The notes: generated by a model not told the origin, from the letters alone. A stretch of DNA of 64,000 nucleotides from Pseudomonadales bacterium (GCA_024234395.1 JACKOH010000002.1:496001-560000), one strand, 5' to 3'. Positions 50,188 to 59,632 are shown, counted from the stretch's first letter. Program-made: numbers and translations.

Positions 50188-53115
50188 TCAGGGGGAGCTG
50201 TCGGTAACGCTGCCAAAGATCCGCTTCCAGATGGCGGTCACCGCTTCCTGGTGTTGTTCGAGTACGGTCGCGGACCCCAGGTCATCGAGCTGCTGCAGAG
50301 CAATCCGGTGTGAGGCGGCCCGCAGATCCAGATAGGCGGCAATCAGGGTGTTCATCTCCGACTCTTCCAGCAGCTGGCATTCCCGCGCCGTCTCCAGAAT
50401 CCGAAAGTTATCCGTGTAGGTCAGCAGTGTCGGATGGTCTCCGGCATAAGCCAGCACCAGATACTGGACCAGAAATTCGATGTCCACAATGCCGCCCTGA
50501 CCCTGCTTGAGCTGAAAAGCCAGTCGTTCCAGCTCGCTGGTGGAACTGGATTTAAGCTCCCGCCGCATCCGGTCACGCATGGACACCACTTCTTCGGCGA
50601 GTTCTTCGCGGTCGCGGTGGTGAGACAGAATTTCCGACCTGACCGCGCTGAACTTCTGCAGTAATTCCGCGTTTCCAGCCACGCCTCTGGCGCGCACCAG
50701 TGCCTGATGCTCCCAGGTCCAGGCCCTGGATTCCTGGTATTCCCGAAACGATTCGACAGTGCTCACCAGCAGACCGGATTCCCCGGACGGACGCAGTCGC
50801 ATGTCCGCTTCGTAGAGTTTGCCGGACATGGTATAGGTGCCCAACAGCAGAATAATCCGCTGGGCGAGCTTGATGTAGAAGGCGCGACTGTTGAGTGATA
50901 CCTGTCCCTCACTGACCACGGTATCCTGTTCCAGGTCTGCCTCATGCAGAAAGACCAGGTCCAGGTCGGAGCTGTAGCTCAGCTCCAGGCCGCCCAGTTT
51001 TCCATAACCTATGATTCCAAAACTTGGCTTGCCATACCTGCCGTCCCGATGAACCGGAAAGCCATGCTTCTCCACCAGGTACTGCCAGGAAAGCGACAGC
51101 ACCGCATCCAGTGTCACTTCGGCAATATAGGTCAGATAATCGCTGACCTTCATCAGGTGCATCTTTCCGGAGACTTCGGCGGCCGCTACCTGCAGGTGAT
51201 GGGATTGCTTGAAGTAGCGCAGGCAGTCCAGTTCCTCTTCGAAATTTTCCTCGTCGATTCTCAGCAACTGCATCTGCAGCTCATCTGCGAGACGGGATTT
51301 TTCCGGGGGAGCATCGAGCACACTGAGCAATTCGTCCAGCAGGATCGGGTATTTGCTCAGAGATTCTGCGATGAGCGGGCTGGCGGTACAATATTGTACC
51401 AGTTGTTCCAGTGCCTGGGGATTTTCCAGCAACAGGATGAGGTAGGAGGTGCGGCGGCACACGGCTTCCACCAGCAGCATCACCCGGGCCAGGCACAGGG
51501 AAGGCTTTTCCGAATCAGCCACCGCGTCGATCAGCACCGGCATGAAAATGTTGAGACGCTCGCGGCTCGCGGCCGGCAAGGTGAGAAATTTTTTCTCACG
51601 GCGAAATCCGGCGATCAGCTCCAGGCTGGCGGCGGGGTCCTCGAAACCCCGCTCTTCGAGCAGGCTGAGCGCGTCTTCCTCATTGAGTTCCTGACGCCAG
51701 AACGGCGCCCAGTCGTCACCCTGGTGACGGGTTTTTTCGACTTCCTCGTCGGTTCCCAGGACTTCCTGAAAATGCGCGCTCACCGACTGTCGATTACGCT
51801 CCAGGGTGTCCAGCAGTTCGTTCCAGTCGCGGTGGCCCATGGCAAAGGCGATACGCTGCTGCTGGTCGACGGCGCCGGGCAGCGTCTGGGTCTGCTGATT
51901 GGCAAAGGCCTGCAGCTTGTGCTCCAGATTACGCAGATACCAGTAACTTTCCTGCAACTCCCCGGCCACTTCCGCGGGCAGATAAGAACCGGCCACCAGG
52001 TTGTCCAGGGTACGGATCAAGGAAGGATAGCGCAGGGATTTGTCACGTCCGCCATACACAAGCTGCAGTGCCTGAGCGGTAAACTCCACTTCGCGAATGC
52101 CACCCGGCCCTAACTTGATATCACCCGCCAGCCTGCCGCGGCGGGCCTGCTTATTGATCTGCGACTTCATGGTACGCAGGGACTCGAACATGGCGAAATC
52201 CAGGTAGCGGCGATAGACGAACGGTTTCAGCCGCTCCAGCAGCTCCGCGCCACGCTCCCTGTCTCCCGCCACCACCCGGGCCTTGATCAACGCATAGCGT
52301 TCCCAGTCACGACCCTGATTCTGGTAATAGTCTTCCATGGCATCGAAACTGGCCACCAGCGCCCCTTCGCTGCCATAAGGCCGCAACCGCATATCCACCC
52401 GGAACAGGAAGCCATCGGGGGTGGTCGCATCGATGGCATCGATCAGGCGCTGGCCGAGACGGGTAAAAAACTGCTGGTTGGTAAGTGCCTCGCTGGTGTC
52501 GTTCTGAACCTGGCCTGCCTGAGGAAAGCAGAAAATCAGGTCGATGTCCGACGAAACATTCAGTTCACGGGCGCCCAGCTTACCCATGCCCAGCACCACC
52601 AGTTGCTGGGGGATGGTAGCGGCCAGGGGCCGGCCCCACTCGCGGCAGCTCCAGGCGTGCAACACGTCCAGGCTGGTCTGAAGGGCCGCGTCGGCAAGTT
52701 CAGTAAGCTGGCGACAGATCTCGTCGGGCGGCACCAGCCCACACAGATCCCGCCACAGAATCAGCAGGTATTCCAACCGATGGAAACGGCGCAGTTCGCG
52801 TTTCAACAACTCGGCGCCGCCGCGATAATCCTGTTCCAGCAGGGGCTCAAGAACCCGACGCAGGCGATTTTCCACGTCAAGCCGGGTTTCATGGCGCCGG
52901 GTCGCCACCTGCAGTAACAGTTCCGGCCGTGCCAGGGTGGTCGCGGCGACGAAATCACTGGCACACCAGCAGCGCAGCAGTTCACCGCGAAAATCCAGGT
53001 CCTGAGTCAGCAGCTCTGCCAGTTGCGGAGAAAATCCGGGTTGCTCTTCAAGGCGTTCCCAATGGCGGGACACGATGCCCTGTAAGTGTTCCGGGATCAG
53101 CTCGGCAGCCTGCAC
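50188..53115 (-). CDS. glnE: Bifunctional glutamine synthetase adenylyltransferase/deadenylase
   Basis: A 975-residue regulator that adenylylates glutamine synthetase under nitrogen sufficiency and reverses it under limitation, controlled by PII. Two nucleotidyltransferase domains are visible: GMGKLGARELNVSSDIDLIF (N-terminal, deadenylase, about residue 175) and GYGKLGGLELSYSSDLDLVF (C-terminal, adenylylase, about residue 700). The start is GTG 53115. It follows the GspE-like gene by 16 bases. With ptsP in the window, two nitrogen-signalling nodes are present, though 50 kb apart. Confidence 0.97.
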   Translation of the reverse strand: MQAAELIPEHLQGIVSRHWERLEEQPGFSPQLAELLTQDLDFRGELLRCWCASDFVAATTLARPELLLQVATRRHETRLDVENRLRRVLEPLLEQDYRGGAELLKRELRRFHRLEYLLILWRDLCGLVPPDEICRQLTELADAALQTSLDVLHAWSCREWGRPLAATIPQQLVVLGMGKLGARELNVSSDIDLIFCFPQAGQVQNDTSEALTNQQFFTRLGQRLIDAIDATTPDGFLFRVDMRLRPYGSEGALVASFDAMEDYYQNQGRDWERYALIKARVVAGDRERGAELLERLKPFVYRRYLDFAMFESLRTMKSQINKQARRGRLAGDIKLGPGGIREVEFTAQALQLVYGGRDKSLRYPSLIRTLDNLVAGSYLPAEVAGELQESYWYLRNLEHKLQAFANQQTQTLPGAVDQQQRIAFAMGHRDWNELLDTLERNRQSVSAHFQEVLGTDEEVEKTRHQGDDWAPFWRQELNEEDALSLLEERGFEDPAASLELIAGFRREKKFLTLPAASRERLNIFMPVLIDAVADSEKPSLCLARVMLLVEAVCRRTSYLILLLENPQALEQLVQYCTASPLIAESLSKYPILLDELLSVLDAPPEKSRLADELQMQLLRIDEENFEEELDCLRYFKQSHHLQVAAAEVSGKMHLMKVSDYLTYIAEVTLDAVLSLSWQYLVEKHGFPVHRDGRYGKPSFGIIGYGKLGGLELSYSSDLDLVFLHEADLEQDTVVSEGQVSLNSRAFYIKLAQRIILLLGTYTMSGKLYEADMRLRPSGESGLLVSTVESFREYQESRAWTWEHQALVRARGVAGNAELLQKFSAVRSEILSHHRDREELAEEVVSMRDRMRRELKSSSTSELERLAFQLKQGQGGIVDIEFLVQYLVLAYAGDHPTLLTYTDNFRILETARECQLLEESEMNTLIAAYLDLRAASHRIALQQLDDLGSATVLEQHQEAVTAIWKRIFGSVTDSSP

Positions 53116-53131
53116 GTCAGATTCCAGTCCG

Positions 53132-54928
53132 TTATTTCCGGTACTCGGGAGTCACCCGCAACACTTCGTTGATCGTGGTTCTGCCGGCCGCCACTTTCAG
53201 GGCACCCGCCAGGCGCAGGCTGCGCATGCCTTCCTTGTAGGCCTGTCTGCGCAATTGCACCAGCGACGACTTGTCGTCCGCCAGGGCCTGCAGGGACTCA
53301 CTGAAGGGCATGACTTCGTAGATACCTTCACGGCCCAGGTAACCGGTTTCCCGGCATTCCAGACAACCTTCCACACTGGCCACAGACTGTGGCGTCTTGA
53401 CTTTCCAGGGTGTGGTCAGCAGGTTCCAGGCCGTTTCGTCCAGCGGCTCAGTCTTCTTGCAATAGGGGCACAGTACCCGCACCAGGCGTTGCGCCATGAC
53501 ACCGATTACGGTTGCCTTGATAAGGTAGGGCGGAACCCCGAGCTCCAGCAGCCGGGTGATGGCGGAAGGCGCATCGTTGGTATGCAGCGTGGTGAAAACC
53601 AGGTGCCCGGTCAACGCGGCCTGTATTGCCATCTCGGCGGTTTCCAGGTCGCGGACTTCGCCAATCATGATGATGTCGGGATCCTGCCGCAACAGAGCCC
53701 TGACGCCGTCGGCGAAATCCAGATCGATATTCTCCTGCACCTGCATCTGATTGAAGGCCGGCTCCACCATTTCAATAGGATCTTCGATAGTGCAGACGTT
53801 GACCTCGTCGGTGGCCAGGGACTTGAGGGTCGAATAAAGCGTGGTGGTTTTGCCGCTGCCGGTGGGACCGGTAATGATGACAATACCGTGATTGTTGGCG
53901 GTAATGTTTTTCCAGCGGGTCAGATCCTCGTTGGCCAGGCCCAGTTTCTCGAACGGCTTGAGCAGAACCTCGGGATCGAAAATCCTCATGACCAGCTTTT
54001 CACCGAAGGCGGTTGGCAGGGTGGAGAGTCGCAGCTCGATTTCGCGACCGGTCGGACTCTTGGTTTTGATCCTGCCATCCTGGGGTTTGCGTTTCTCGGC
54101 CACGTTCATACGCCCGAGAATCTTGAGCCGACTGGTGACCGCGCTCATCACCTGCATGGGCAGGGAGTAAACCGTGTACAGCACGCCGTCGATGCGGAAC
54201 CTGATGTTCCCCTGTTCCCGCCGGGGTTCCACATGAATATCGCTGGCCCGCTGCTCGAAGGCATATTGCAGCAGCCAGTCGACCACATTGACGATATGCT
54301 GGTCATTGGCCTCGGGCTCCTTGATGTTGCCCAGTTCCAGCATCTGCTCCAGATTACCGACACCTTTCCTTTCCACAGCACCTTCCGAGGCCCGGTGAAT
54401 GGAGTTGGCAAGGCTGTAAAATTCGGTGCTGAACTTACGAATATCGGCAGGACTGGAAACCACCCGGTTGATCTTCCTCTGGGTGGTGTGGGCCAGGTCG
54501 ATTTCCCAGCTGTCGATATAGGGTTCGGCGCTGGCAATTGTGATTTCCGCCGGCGTAACCTCCACGGCCAGGATGCGGTGGCGCTGGGTAAACGCGTAGG
54601 ACATCACCTCTGTGATCCTGGCGACATCGATTTTCAAGGGATCGATCCGGTAGTAACTCTGGCCACTCTGCTGGCTTAACACCATGGTCAGGGTTTCCAG
54701 GTCCAGATTTTTGTCCGGTGCCAATCGATCCACCAGATTGAGGCCGGCCAGGTACTGCAGGACATGCAGGTCACGGTTCGCCGCCGCCCGATAACTCTTG
54801 CTGGCAAACTCGAAATCGTCCTGGTTGATACGGCCGGTTTTCAGCAACCCCTGGAGGAAAGGCTCAAGTTGCACCTGTCCGCGCCGGTTCTGGTCTGCAC
54901 TGGTCGCTACGGTCTGTGGATTGCCCAT
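53132..54928 (-). CDS. GspE/PulE/PilB-family secretion ATPase
   Basis: A 598-residue hexameric ATPase of the type II secretion/type IV pilus class. An N-terminal MshEN/GspE-N-like region (about 90-170) precedes the catalytic core: GPTGSGKTTTLYSTL (Walker A), LRQDPDIIMIGEVRD (Walker B with Asp box), TGHLVFTTLHTNDA (His box). A tetracysteine zinc motif is complete: CPYC ... CLEC. ATG 54928 (MGNPQTVATSADQNRRGQ) is preferred over TTG 54943. No other pilus or secretion gene is nearby; this orphan ATPase heads the glnE-waa operon. It may serve a system encoded elsewhere. Confidence 0.9.
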   Translation of the reverse strand: MGNPQTVATSADQNRRGQVQLEPFLQGLLKTGRINQDDFEFASKSYRAAANRDLHVLQYLAGLNLVDRLAPDKNLDLETLTMVLSQQSGQSYYRIDPLKIDVARITEVMSYAFTQRHRILAVEVTPAEITIASAEPYIDSWEIDLAHTTQRKINRVVSSPADIRKFSTEFYSLANSIHRASEGAVERKGVGNLEQMLELGNIKEPEANDQHIVNVVDWLLQYAFEQRASDIHVEPRREQGNIRFRIDGVLYTVYSLPMQVMSAVTSRLKILGRMNVAEKRKPQDGRIKTKSPTGREIELRLSTLPTAFGEKLVMRIFDPEVLLKPFEKLGLANEDLTRWKNITANNHGIVIITGPTGSGKTTTLYSTLKSLATDEVNVCTIEDPIEMVEPAFNQMQVQENIDLDFADGVRALLRQDPDIIMIGEVRDLETAEMAIQAALTGHLVFTTLHTNDAPSAITRLLELGVPPYLIKATVIGVMAQRLVRVLCPYCKKTEPLDETAWNLLTTPWKVKTPQSVASVEGCLECRETGYLGREGIYEVMPFSESLQALADDKSSLVQLRRQAYKEGMRSLRLAGALKVAAGRTTINEVLRVTPEYRK

Positions 54929-55345
54929 GGATAGAATCAACAAATGGTTAATTAGGGAATCAGAGGTTCCTTATCGTTGTCGGCAGGCGGCCGGAACCTC
55001 TTACTGTTGCGGACCCGGCGTCGGTAACCGGGATGCACCTGCCCGTAACAAGTGTATCCACCAGCCCGGGCCGAATAAAGAATGTGGGGAAATTACTACG
55101 GATAACTTTGAACCAGCGCACCTTCCTGCAGACACTTTGGCCAGCAATCGTCCTTCAAGGCAGCGGTTTTCCAACAACTGACTCTTAAACAAGGGGATGA
55201 CCCCGGTTCCGAGCCGGCCTGACAACCGGGCACAGGTAATCGATCAGCTCACCGGCGGGCTGACCGACGATGCAATCCAGGGAATCCGTGACATCAGGAA
55301 AACAGGCGACCGGACCCGCAGGATCCCGGGGCATCGCCTGAAGTT
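54929..55345. other. Intergenic region with MITE-end-like palindrome
   Basis: 417 bases between the M48 gene stop and the GspE-like start, both on the minus strand. It holds TTAGGGAATCAGAGGTTCCTTA-like sequence at 54952-54972 (GGAA/TTCC arms, matching the MITE ends at 19018), and should contain the promoter of the glnE-waa operon, though no clear -35/-10 pair was found. Short frames across 55001-55225 have no coding character. Confidence 0.45.
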
Positions 55346-56854
55346 TTACTCGACCAGTTTGATCCACTCCCCTGCTTTGGGGGTGCCGGTCGGATAGTAG
55401 CCATTGAGCAGGCGCAGGGTTTCTTCCGGGAATTGGGCGATGCGGCTGGTACTGGCCACTGTCGCGAAATCAAAATACTCGCTGGCCTGGGCGAAACGGA
55501 TTTTCATTTCACTGCCTGGCAGAATCTCGCCGCGTTGAATGGAGCGGAAGGTGCGGATTGACGCCAGCAACTGGTCGTCCACCTCATCAACCGATTCGGG
55601 ATCAGTCATTGTGCCGCGGAAAACATAGGCCCTGGGACCCATGTAGATGACAGCCACCCGCTCCGGAATACCGGATGATTCGGTTACCCCGGTAAAGCCT
55701 ATCAGTCGGTACTGATTGATTTCCTCTGATTTCTGCAGATCGCTGATACCCAGCTTGTCACGAACAAACTCCCGCGGCTGGATATTCTCCGTCAACCTCT
55801 GCACTTCCACACGCATAGTGCCCTGCTCCATGCCGCTGGCCGTGACCGTAGTAGGGGTTTCAACGACTTCCCATTCGGGTGGGAAGACCATGGTGTAACC
55901 CAGCAGGTTCTGGTAGTAGCGGTTACGATCATCGCGGGTCTGTGAGGCATTGCTCTCGCCCACAATCAGGCCGTCGATGTGTTTTCGGAACACCGAATCA
56001 TCGACGGCCAGCACCTGATTGCGGTCCAGTTCGCCGACACTGGCGATGGCCTGTTGCAGACGGGTATCGTTGCGCGGGTGAGTGGCGAACAGGCCATGAT
56101 AACCACCGCCCTCACCGGTTACCCGGCGACGGAAATCCTCCTGGTTTTTCAGTACCGTGATAACTTCGATCATGGCGGCCGGATCGTAGCCGGCGCGATG
56201 CAGGTATTCAGCGCCCAGCTGGTCGGCCTCGAGTTCCGCTTCGCGGCCGTAACCACTGAGGCCGGCCTGGGCCCAGATCGACGCCACCTGGCTGACCTGG
56301 GAACCGATGTAACCACTGCCGGTGGCCACTGCCGTGACCACGCCTCCTACGGCGGTGGCAGCCCGGGCAAGACCGCTTCGAGCCTGTTGCTGGACGGCAT
56401 GGCGCGCGGTGATATGGCCGATTTCATGGCCGATTACCGCAGCCAGTTCGGCTTCGGAGTTGGTAAAGGTGATCAGCCCCCGATTGACATAAACGTAACC
56501 GCCTGGCAAAGCGAAGGCATTGATTTCCGGGCTGTCGATCAGGGTGAAGGTGAAATCGAGATCGGGTCGATCACTGACACGAACTAGACGATTACCGATC
56601 TCGGTGATATAGGCCAGCAGGTCCTCATCCTCGTAAACCGGCATGCTGGCCAGAACCTTTTCGTGTTCCTCGAGACCGATTTCCTTTTCCTTGTTTTCCG
56701 ACATCAACACCAGATTGGCCTGGCCGGTGGCCGGGTTGACGGCACAGGAACTCAATGACACTCCGACCACGGCCAGCAGGAGCAGGGCCGCCAGGCGTTT
56801 TAGCAGAGGTTTGCCCGGGGTGATATTCATGACTGTCGCAAAAACCTTATTCAT
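55346..56854 (-). CDS. M48-family metalloprotease lipoprotein
   Basis: A 502-residue lipoprotein. The signal ends VGVSLSSC (lipobox, Cys near residue 37). The zinc motif HEIGHITARHA is intact and the third ligand is in GREAELEADQLGAEYLHRAG, as in BepA/LoiP/YcaL-type M48 peptidases. Residues about 330-500 form an extra beta-rich domain (YTMVFPPEWEVVETPTTVTA) of PsbP-like character. It would act in periplasmic quality control of outer-membrane proteins. An ATG at 56830 is an alternative start. It lies 49 bases downstream of a lipoprotein gene on the same strand. Confidence 0.92.
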   Translation of the reverse strand: MNKVFATVMNITPGKPLLKRLAALLLLAVVGVSLSSCAVNPATGQANLVLMSENKEKEIGLEEHEKVLASMPVYEDEDLLAYITEIGNRLVRVSDRPDLDFTFTLIDSPEINAFALPGGYVYVNRGLITFTNSEAELAAVIGHEIGHITARHAVQQQARSGLARAATAVGGVVTAVATGSGYIGSQVSQVASIWAQAGLSGYGREAELEADQLGAEYLHRAGYDPAAMIEVITVLKNQEDFRRRVTGEGGGYHGLFATHPRNDTRLQQAIASVGELDRNQVLAVDDSVFRKHIDGLIVGESNASQTRDDRNRYYQNLLGYTMVFPPEWEVVETPTTVTASGMEQGTMRVEVQRLTENIQPREFVRDKLGISDLQKSEEINQYRLIGFTGVTESSGIPERVAVIYMGPRAYVFRGTMTDPESVDEVDDQLLASIRTFRSIQRGEILPGSEMKIRFAQASEYFDFATVASTSRIAQFPEETLRLLNGYYPTGTPKAGEWIKLVE

Positions 56855-56903
56855 AATGCCTGTAGACCGGCAGACCGCGTCGATCCTTTCTAGCTACCTT
56901 TGG

Positions 56904-57584
56904 TCAGCCACCTTTGACGAAGGTTTTCAGCTGGTTGGCCAGGCTGCTGCAGGCGTTGGCCTCGACTCTAGCAATGAGGGGAATCGGCACTACCACGGCC
57001 GGCAGGTAGGACTGTCCGGTGGCATCGGCACTGATAGTGCCGACGGCGGTCAGGGCGTCCACATCCCAGATGCGAGCATCGAATTCGGAATCGTCTTCCC
57101 AGGAGCCGAAGCCGAAGCAGCCGCCTCCGCCGGGACCGATGGCACAGGAGATGGAGCCGGCCCGACCGGTGGTTTCAGTGAAGCCATCGACCCACACGAT
57201 ATAGCGGATACCGAACTCGTCAATTTTCTGCGCCACGATATCCTCGGACATCATCCGCTCAAGATCCTGCGTACGCAGCGGCGCGGTGCGGGGTTCAAAC
57301 CAGGGAAACAGGGCATCCACAAACTCCTGTTCAGGGATCACATTGATGCGGTTTGATCCACTGTTTACCTGATCGCCCACACAGTCGACGAAATCGGCTC
57401 GGGTTTCGTAATCGCTGGCCTGCCGGCGCCCGAGAATCACGATGGATTCGTGACTTTCGATACCGGTCTCGCCCTGGCGGTATTCATCCACAGTGGTACT
57501 GGTGCAACTGGCGAGGAGCACACCCAGCAGACAAGCGCTGAAAGCACTCAGAAGGGCATTACTGTCAGGGCTGAAGGTTTTCAT
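56904..57584 (-). CDS. Uncharacterised lipoprotein
   Basis: A 226-residue protein with a lipoprotein signal ending LLGVLLASC (Cys near residue 27). GAGGA five bases before ATG 57584 decides the start (a TTG at 57596 is in frame). The body contains SHESIVILGRRQAS, INVIPEQEFVDALFPWF and a Gly/Phe-rich loop GPGGGGCFGFGSW, with four Cys outside the lipobox that could form disulfides. I do not recognise the family; the alternation of strands and helices is compatible with a TolB/CsgG-like N-domain, but this is speculation. Followed by the M48 gene. Confidence 0.75.
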   Translation of the reverse strand: MKTFSPDSNALLSAFSACLLGVLLASCTSTTVDEYRQGETGIESHESIVILGRRQASDYETRADFVDCVGDQVNSGSNRINVIPEQEFVDALFPWFEPRTAPLRTQDLERMMSEDIVAQKIDEFGIRYIVWVDGFTETTGRAGSISCAIGPGGGGCFGFGSWEDDSEFDARIWDVDALTAVGTISADATGQSYLPAVVVPIPLIARVEANACSSLANQLKTFVKGG

Positions 57585-57634
57585 AGCCATCCTCAAAGAT
57601 TCACTGGACCTGCAACTACACTGTAATTTTTATT

Positions 57635-57655
57635 AGGGGAACCTCTGGTTCCCTA
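57635..57655. repeat. GGGAACC-TCT-GGTTCCC hairpin on a stop codon
   Basis: GGGAACC (57637-57643) pairs perfectly with GGTTCCC (57647-57653) across TCT. The sequence matches two MITE ends (as at 19018) joined back to back. The TAG stop of the minus-strand lipoprotein gene (57655-57653) is part of it. Probably a collapsed element and possibly a weak terminator. Confidence 0.55.
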
Positions 57656-58270
57656 GAAACTGGCCAGCCAGTCTCTGATTTCGGGGACATTGGCGAACTT
57701 CAGGGTGAAGCTGGATGCCAGGTCCCGCAGGGCGACTACTGCCGCCAAATTGATTGATGCTTCATTGGAGCGAAATGACTCGACCGTGGTCTTACCGTAG
57801 GAGGTCTCCACCCAGTCGGCAATATATTCTCCATCGGGTGTGGTCAGGCGCAGGTTGTACTTAATCCACACCTCGTACACATCCAGCTTGGTCTTATACG
57901 GTAATGCCAGCTGAAACTCCTCGATAAGCGGTTCAAACACGGCGTCAACATCCAGGTTCCTGGCCTCTTCCAGTGAATCGACCACGATCACCTGCTCAAA
58001 CATGCCGGGCAGAATGGCATTGAACAGGTCGATATGGGACTGGCCGCTTTCGATGTTGTATTCTTCCTGACCCTGCTCGGTATATTCCGTGTAGGTAAAA
58101 TTCCGCAGCGCATCATCATAGTAGACAGCCACTTTCAGCGGGAGTTTCGGGATTGTGGGAGTGGGATAGCTGCCTTCCACGGTCACCGTGCTGGCCCCGC
58201 AGCCGGCCAACAGGCCAAGTAGTGCTGCCAGAACCAGGTTTTTGAATCTATCTTGGATACCCATTTTCAC
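57653..58270 (-). CDS. Uncharacterised lipoprotein
   Basis: A 205-residue protein (203 if ATG 58264 is used instead of GTG 58270). The lipoprotein signal ends GLLAGCGAST. The body has LPLKVAVYYDDALRNFTY, a long acidic middle and a C-terminal helix-rich part; DVYEVWIKYNLRLTTPDGEY looks like a beta-hairpin. Not recognised. It lies 69 bases upstream of the other lipoprotein gene on the same strand, with the repeat hairpin between, so the two may be cotranscribed with the M48 protease as an envelope unit. Confidence 0.75.
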   Translation of the reverse strand: MKMGIQDRFKNLVLAALLGLLAGCGASTVTVEGSYPTPTIPKLPLKVAVYYDDALRNFTYTEYTEQGQEEYNIESGQSHIDLFNAILPGMFEQVIVVDSLEEARNLDVDAVFEPLIEEFQLALPYKTKLDVYEVWIKYNLRLTTPDGEYIADWVETSYGKTTVESFRSNEASINLAAVVALRDLASSFTLKFANVPEIRDWLASF

Positions 58271-58633
58271 TGTCGATACTTTCTCAAGCCTAAGTACTTT
58301 CCTGCCCTGAATTCAGATCTGCCTGCGTAACTTCTTTCCAGCGTACCTGACTGTTTTCCTGTCGATTTTCCTGACTTCCTTTCGGTATTACCCAGATACC
58401 CTGTGGCACCGACGGATCTGCCGTCAATCCGTGCACCTTCTACTTACTACTATACTCCGATCGTTCGCCAGTTATTCCCTTAATTCCGCTGTCCGGGCTA
58501 GAGAGGCCAGGCAGAATTCAGGCCCAGGGCAGGTAGTCTGTTCGGACATTGAGTCCTCGAAATGACTTTACCTGTATTGCCCGGGTTTCTGAATCACATT
58601 CAAGGCGGATTTGATGCCAATTTGTCGATTTTT
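58271..58633. other. Intergenic region between lipoprotein gene and vWA operon
   Basis: 363 bases without a supported gene. On the minus strand TATAGT at about 58454-58449 is a possible -10 for the lipoprotein gene; its -35 is unconvincing. The stretch 58330-58400 is T-rich with repeated TTTCCTG words. I see no terminator hairpin with a T-tract directly after the vWA gene. Confidence 0.4.
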
Positions 58634-59632
58634 CTAACGAAAATCGTTCAAACCGACAAAAGTCCCCCCATTTCTTTGGGTCAGCTCCCGCATCAGGTTC
58701 GAATACCGGTACACACTCTGTTGAAACCGCGGGGCCAGTTGAAAGATGTTCGGGAATCCGATCCCGTGAATTCTGACCAGCCGATTGCCGTCTGCATCTT
58801 CCACATTGATGCGATCGATGGTGCGCAGCACCTCTGTAATAGACCCGCCAGGCTGGAAATCGTCTCCAAGCACGTAGATGCTAATTTTCTTGTCCGGTGA
58901 GTAAAACGAGTTAATAGCCCGGGTCACGCCTTCTACCGGGCTGCTGTTACTGTAAGGATTCCACGTTCTGAGGGTGGAAATAATCAGGTTACGGCGGCTG
59001 GGCGTATCCGGAATCCACTGGCCACGGTAGGAATCGAACATATAATCGCCCATGTCATTCATTACCTGGATACCCTGCACGTTTGGGTACACATCAAGGG
59101 TATCGCTGATGACTTCGAGCATGCGGTTCCAGGCCGACTCGTACATACTGCCGGAGGTGTCAATGACGAAGATAATGTATTCGCTGTCGACCGGAATTCC
59201 ACCTATGACATTGTTTTCCCGGCTGAAACTTTGTCCGAGCAAGCGTTCCATCTCCGCGGTCAGCGTCTGCCGGGCAATGGAAAGACGGCCGATCTCCTCA
59301 GTGGTATCGTCGGCCAGCTGGTTGGATGTCTGGAACTCGCCCTGGATGTTTGTCAGTTCACGCCGCAGCCGGGCAACCCTGTCCCGATAGTTAGACAACT
59401 GCTCCCGCTTGGCATTCAATTCCCGGTTGAGGGTAGTAGTCTCACCACGAATGGCAAATAACTGCTCGCGCAGCTCAGTGACAGACCCCTCCGGATTCAC
59501 GTCGGTAAACTCAATCACTACCGGGGCTGCACTCTTGGTAATCATCAGCAACAGGATAATGGCACCAAAACCACAGGACATAACGTCGAGAAAGGCAATG
59601 CTGAAGGAATCGGTTTCTCTGTTCTTTCTCAT
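58634..59632 (-). CDS. vWA-domain protein with ExbD/TolR-like membrane helix (vWA-2)
   Basis: 332 residues. A single N-terminal helix, SIAFLDVMSCGFGAIILLLM (about 12-31), has an Asp at its start in the D-V-M context of ExbD/TolR. A coiled coil (about 50-135, rich in Leu/Glu/Arg) follows, then a von Willebrand A domain with MIDAS IIFVIDTSGSMYESAW (Asp near 157) and a late acidic YVLGDDFQPGG. The protein should be anchored in the inner membrane with vWA in the periplasm if oriented like TolR. It shares one base with the vWA-1 gene, so translation is coupled. Last gene of the operon. Confidence 0.85.
   Translation of the reverse strand: MRKNRETDSFSIAFLDVMSCGFGAIILLLMITKSAAPVVIEFTDVNPEGSVTELREQLFAIRGETTTLNRELNAKREQLSNYRDRVARLRRELTNIQGEFQTSNQLADDTTEEIGRLSIARQTLTAEMERLLGQSFSRENNVIGGIPVDSEYIIFVIDTSGSMYESAWNRMLEVISDTLDVYPNVQGIQVMNDMGDYMFDSYRGQWIPDTPSRRNLIISTLRTWNPYSNSSPVEGVTRAINSFYSPDKKISIYVLGDDFQPGGSITEVLRTIDRINVEDADGNRLVRIHGIGFPNIFQLAPRFQQSVYRYSNLMRELTQRNGGTFVGLNDFR

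Noticed and set aside
50944..52113. Plus-strand frame opposite glnE
   Set aside because: Antisense shadow of glnE with no family features.
53075..54679. 534-codon plus-strand frame opposite the GspE-like gene
   Set aside because: Antisense shadow; low-complexity GIn/His/Gly composition and no motif.
55001..55225. Short minus-strand frame between M48 and GspE-like genes
   Set aside because: No ribosome-binding site, composition unlike neighbours, no motif.
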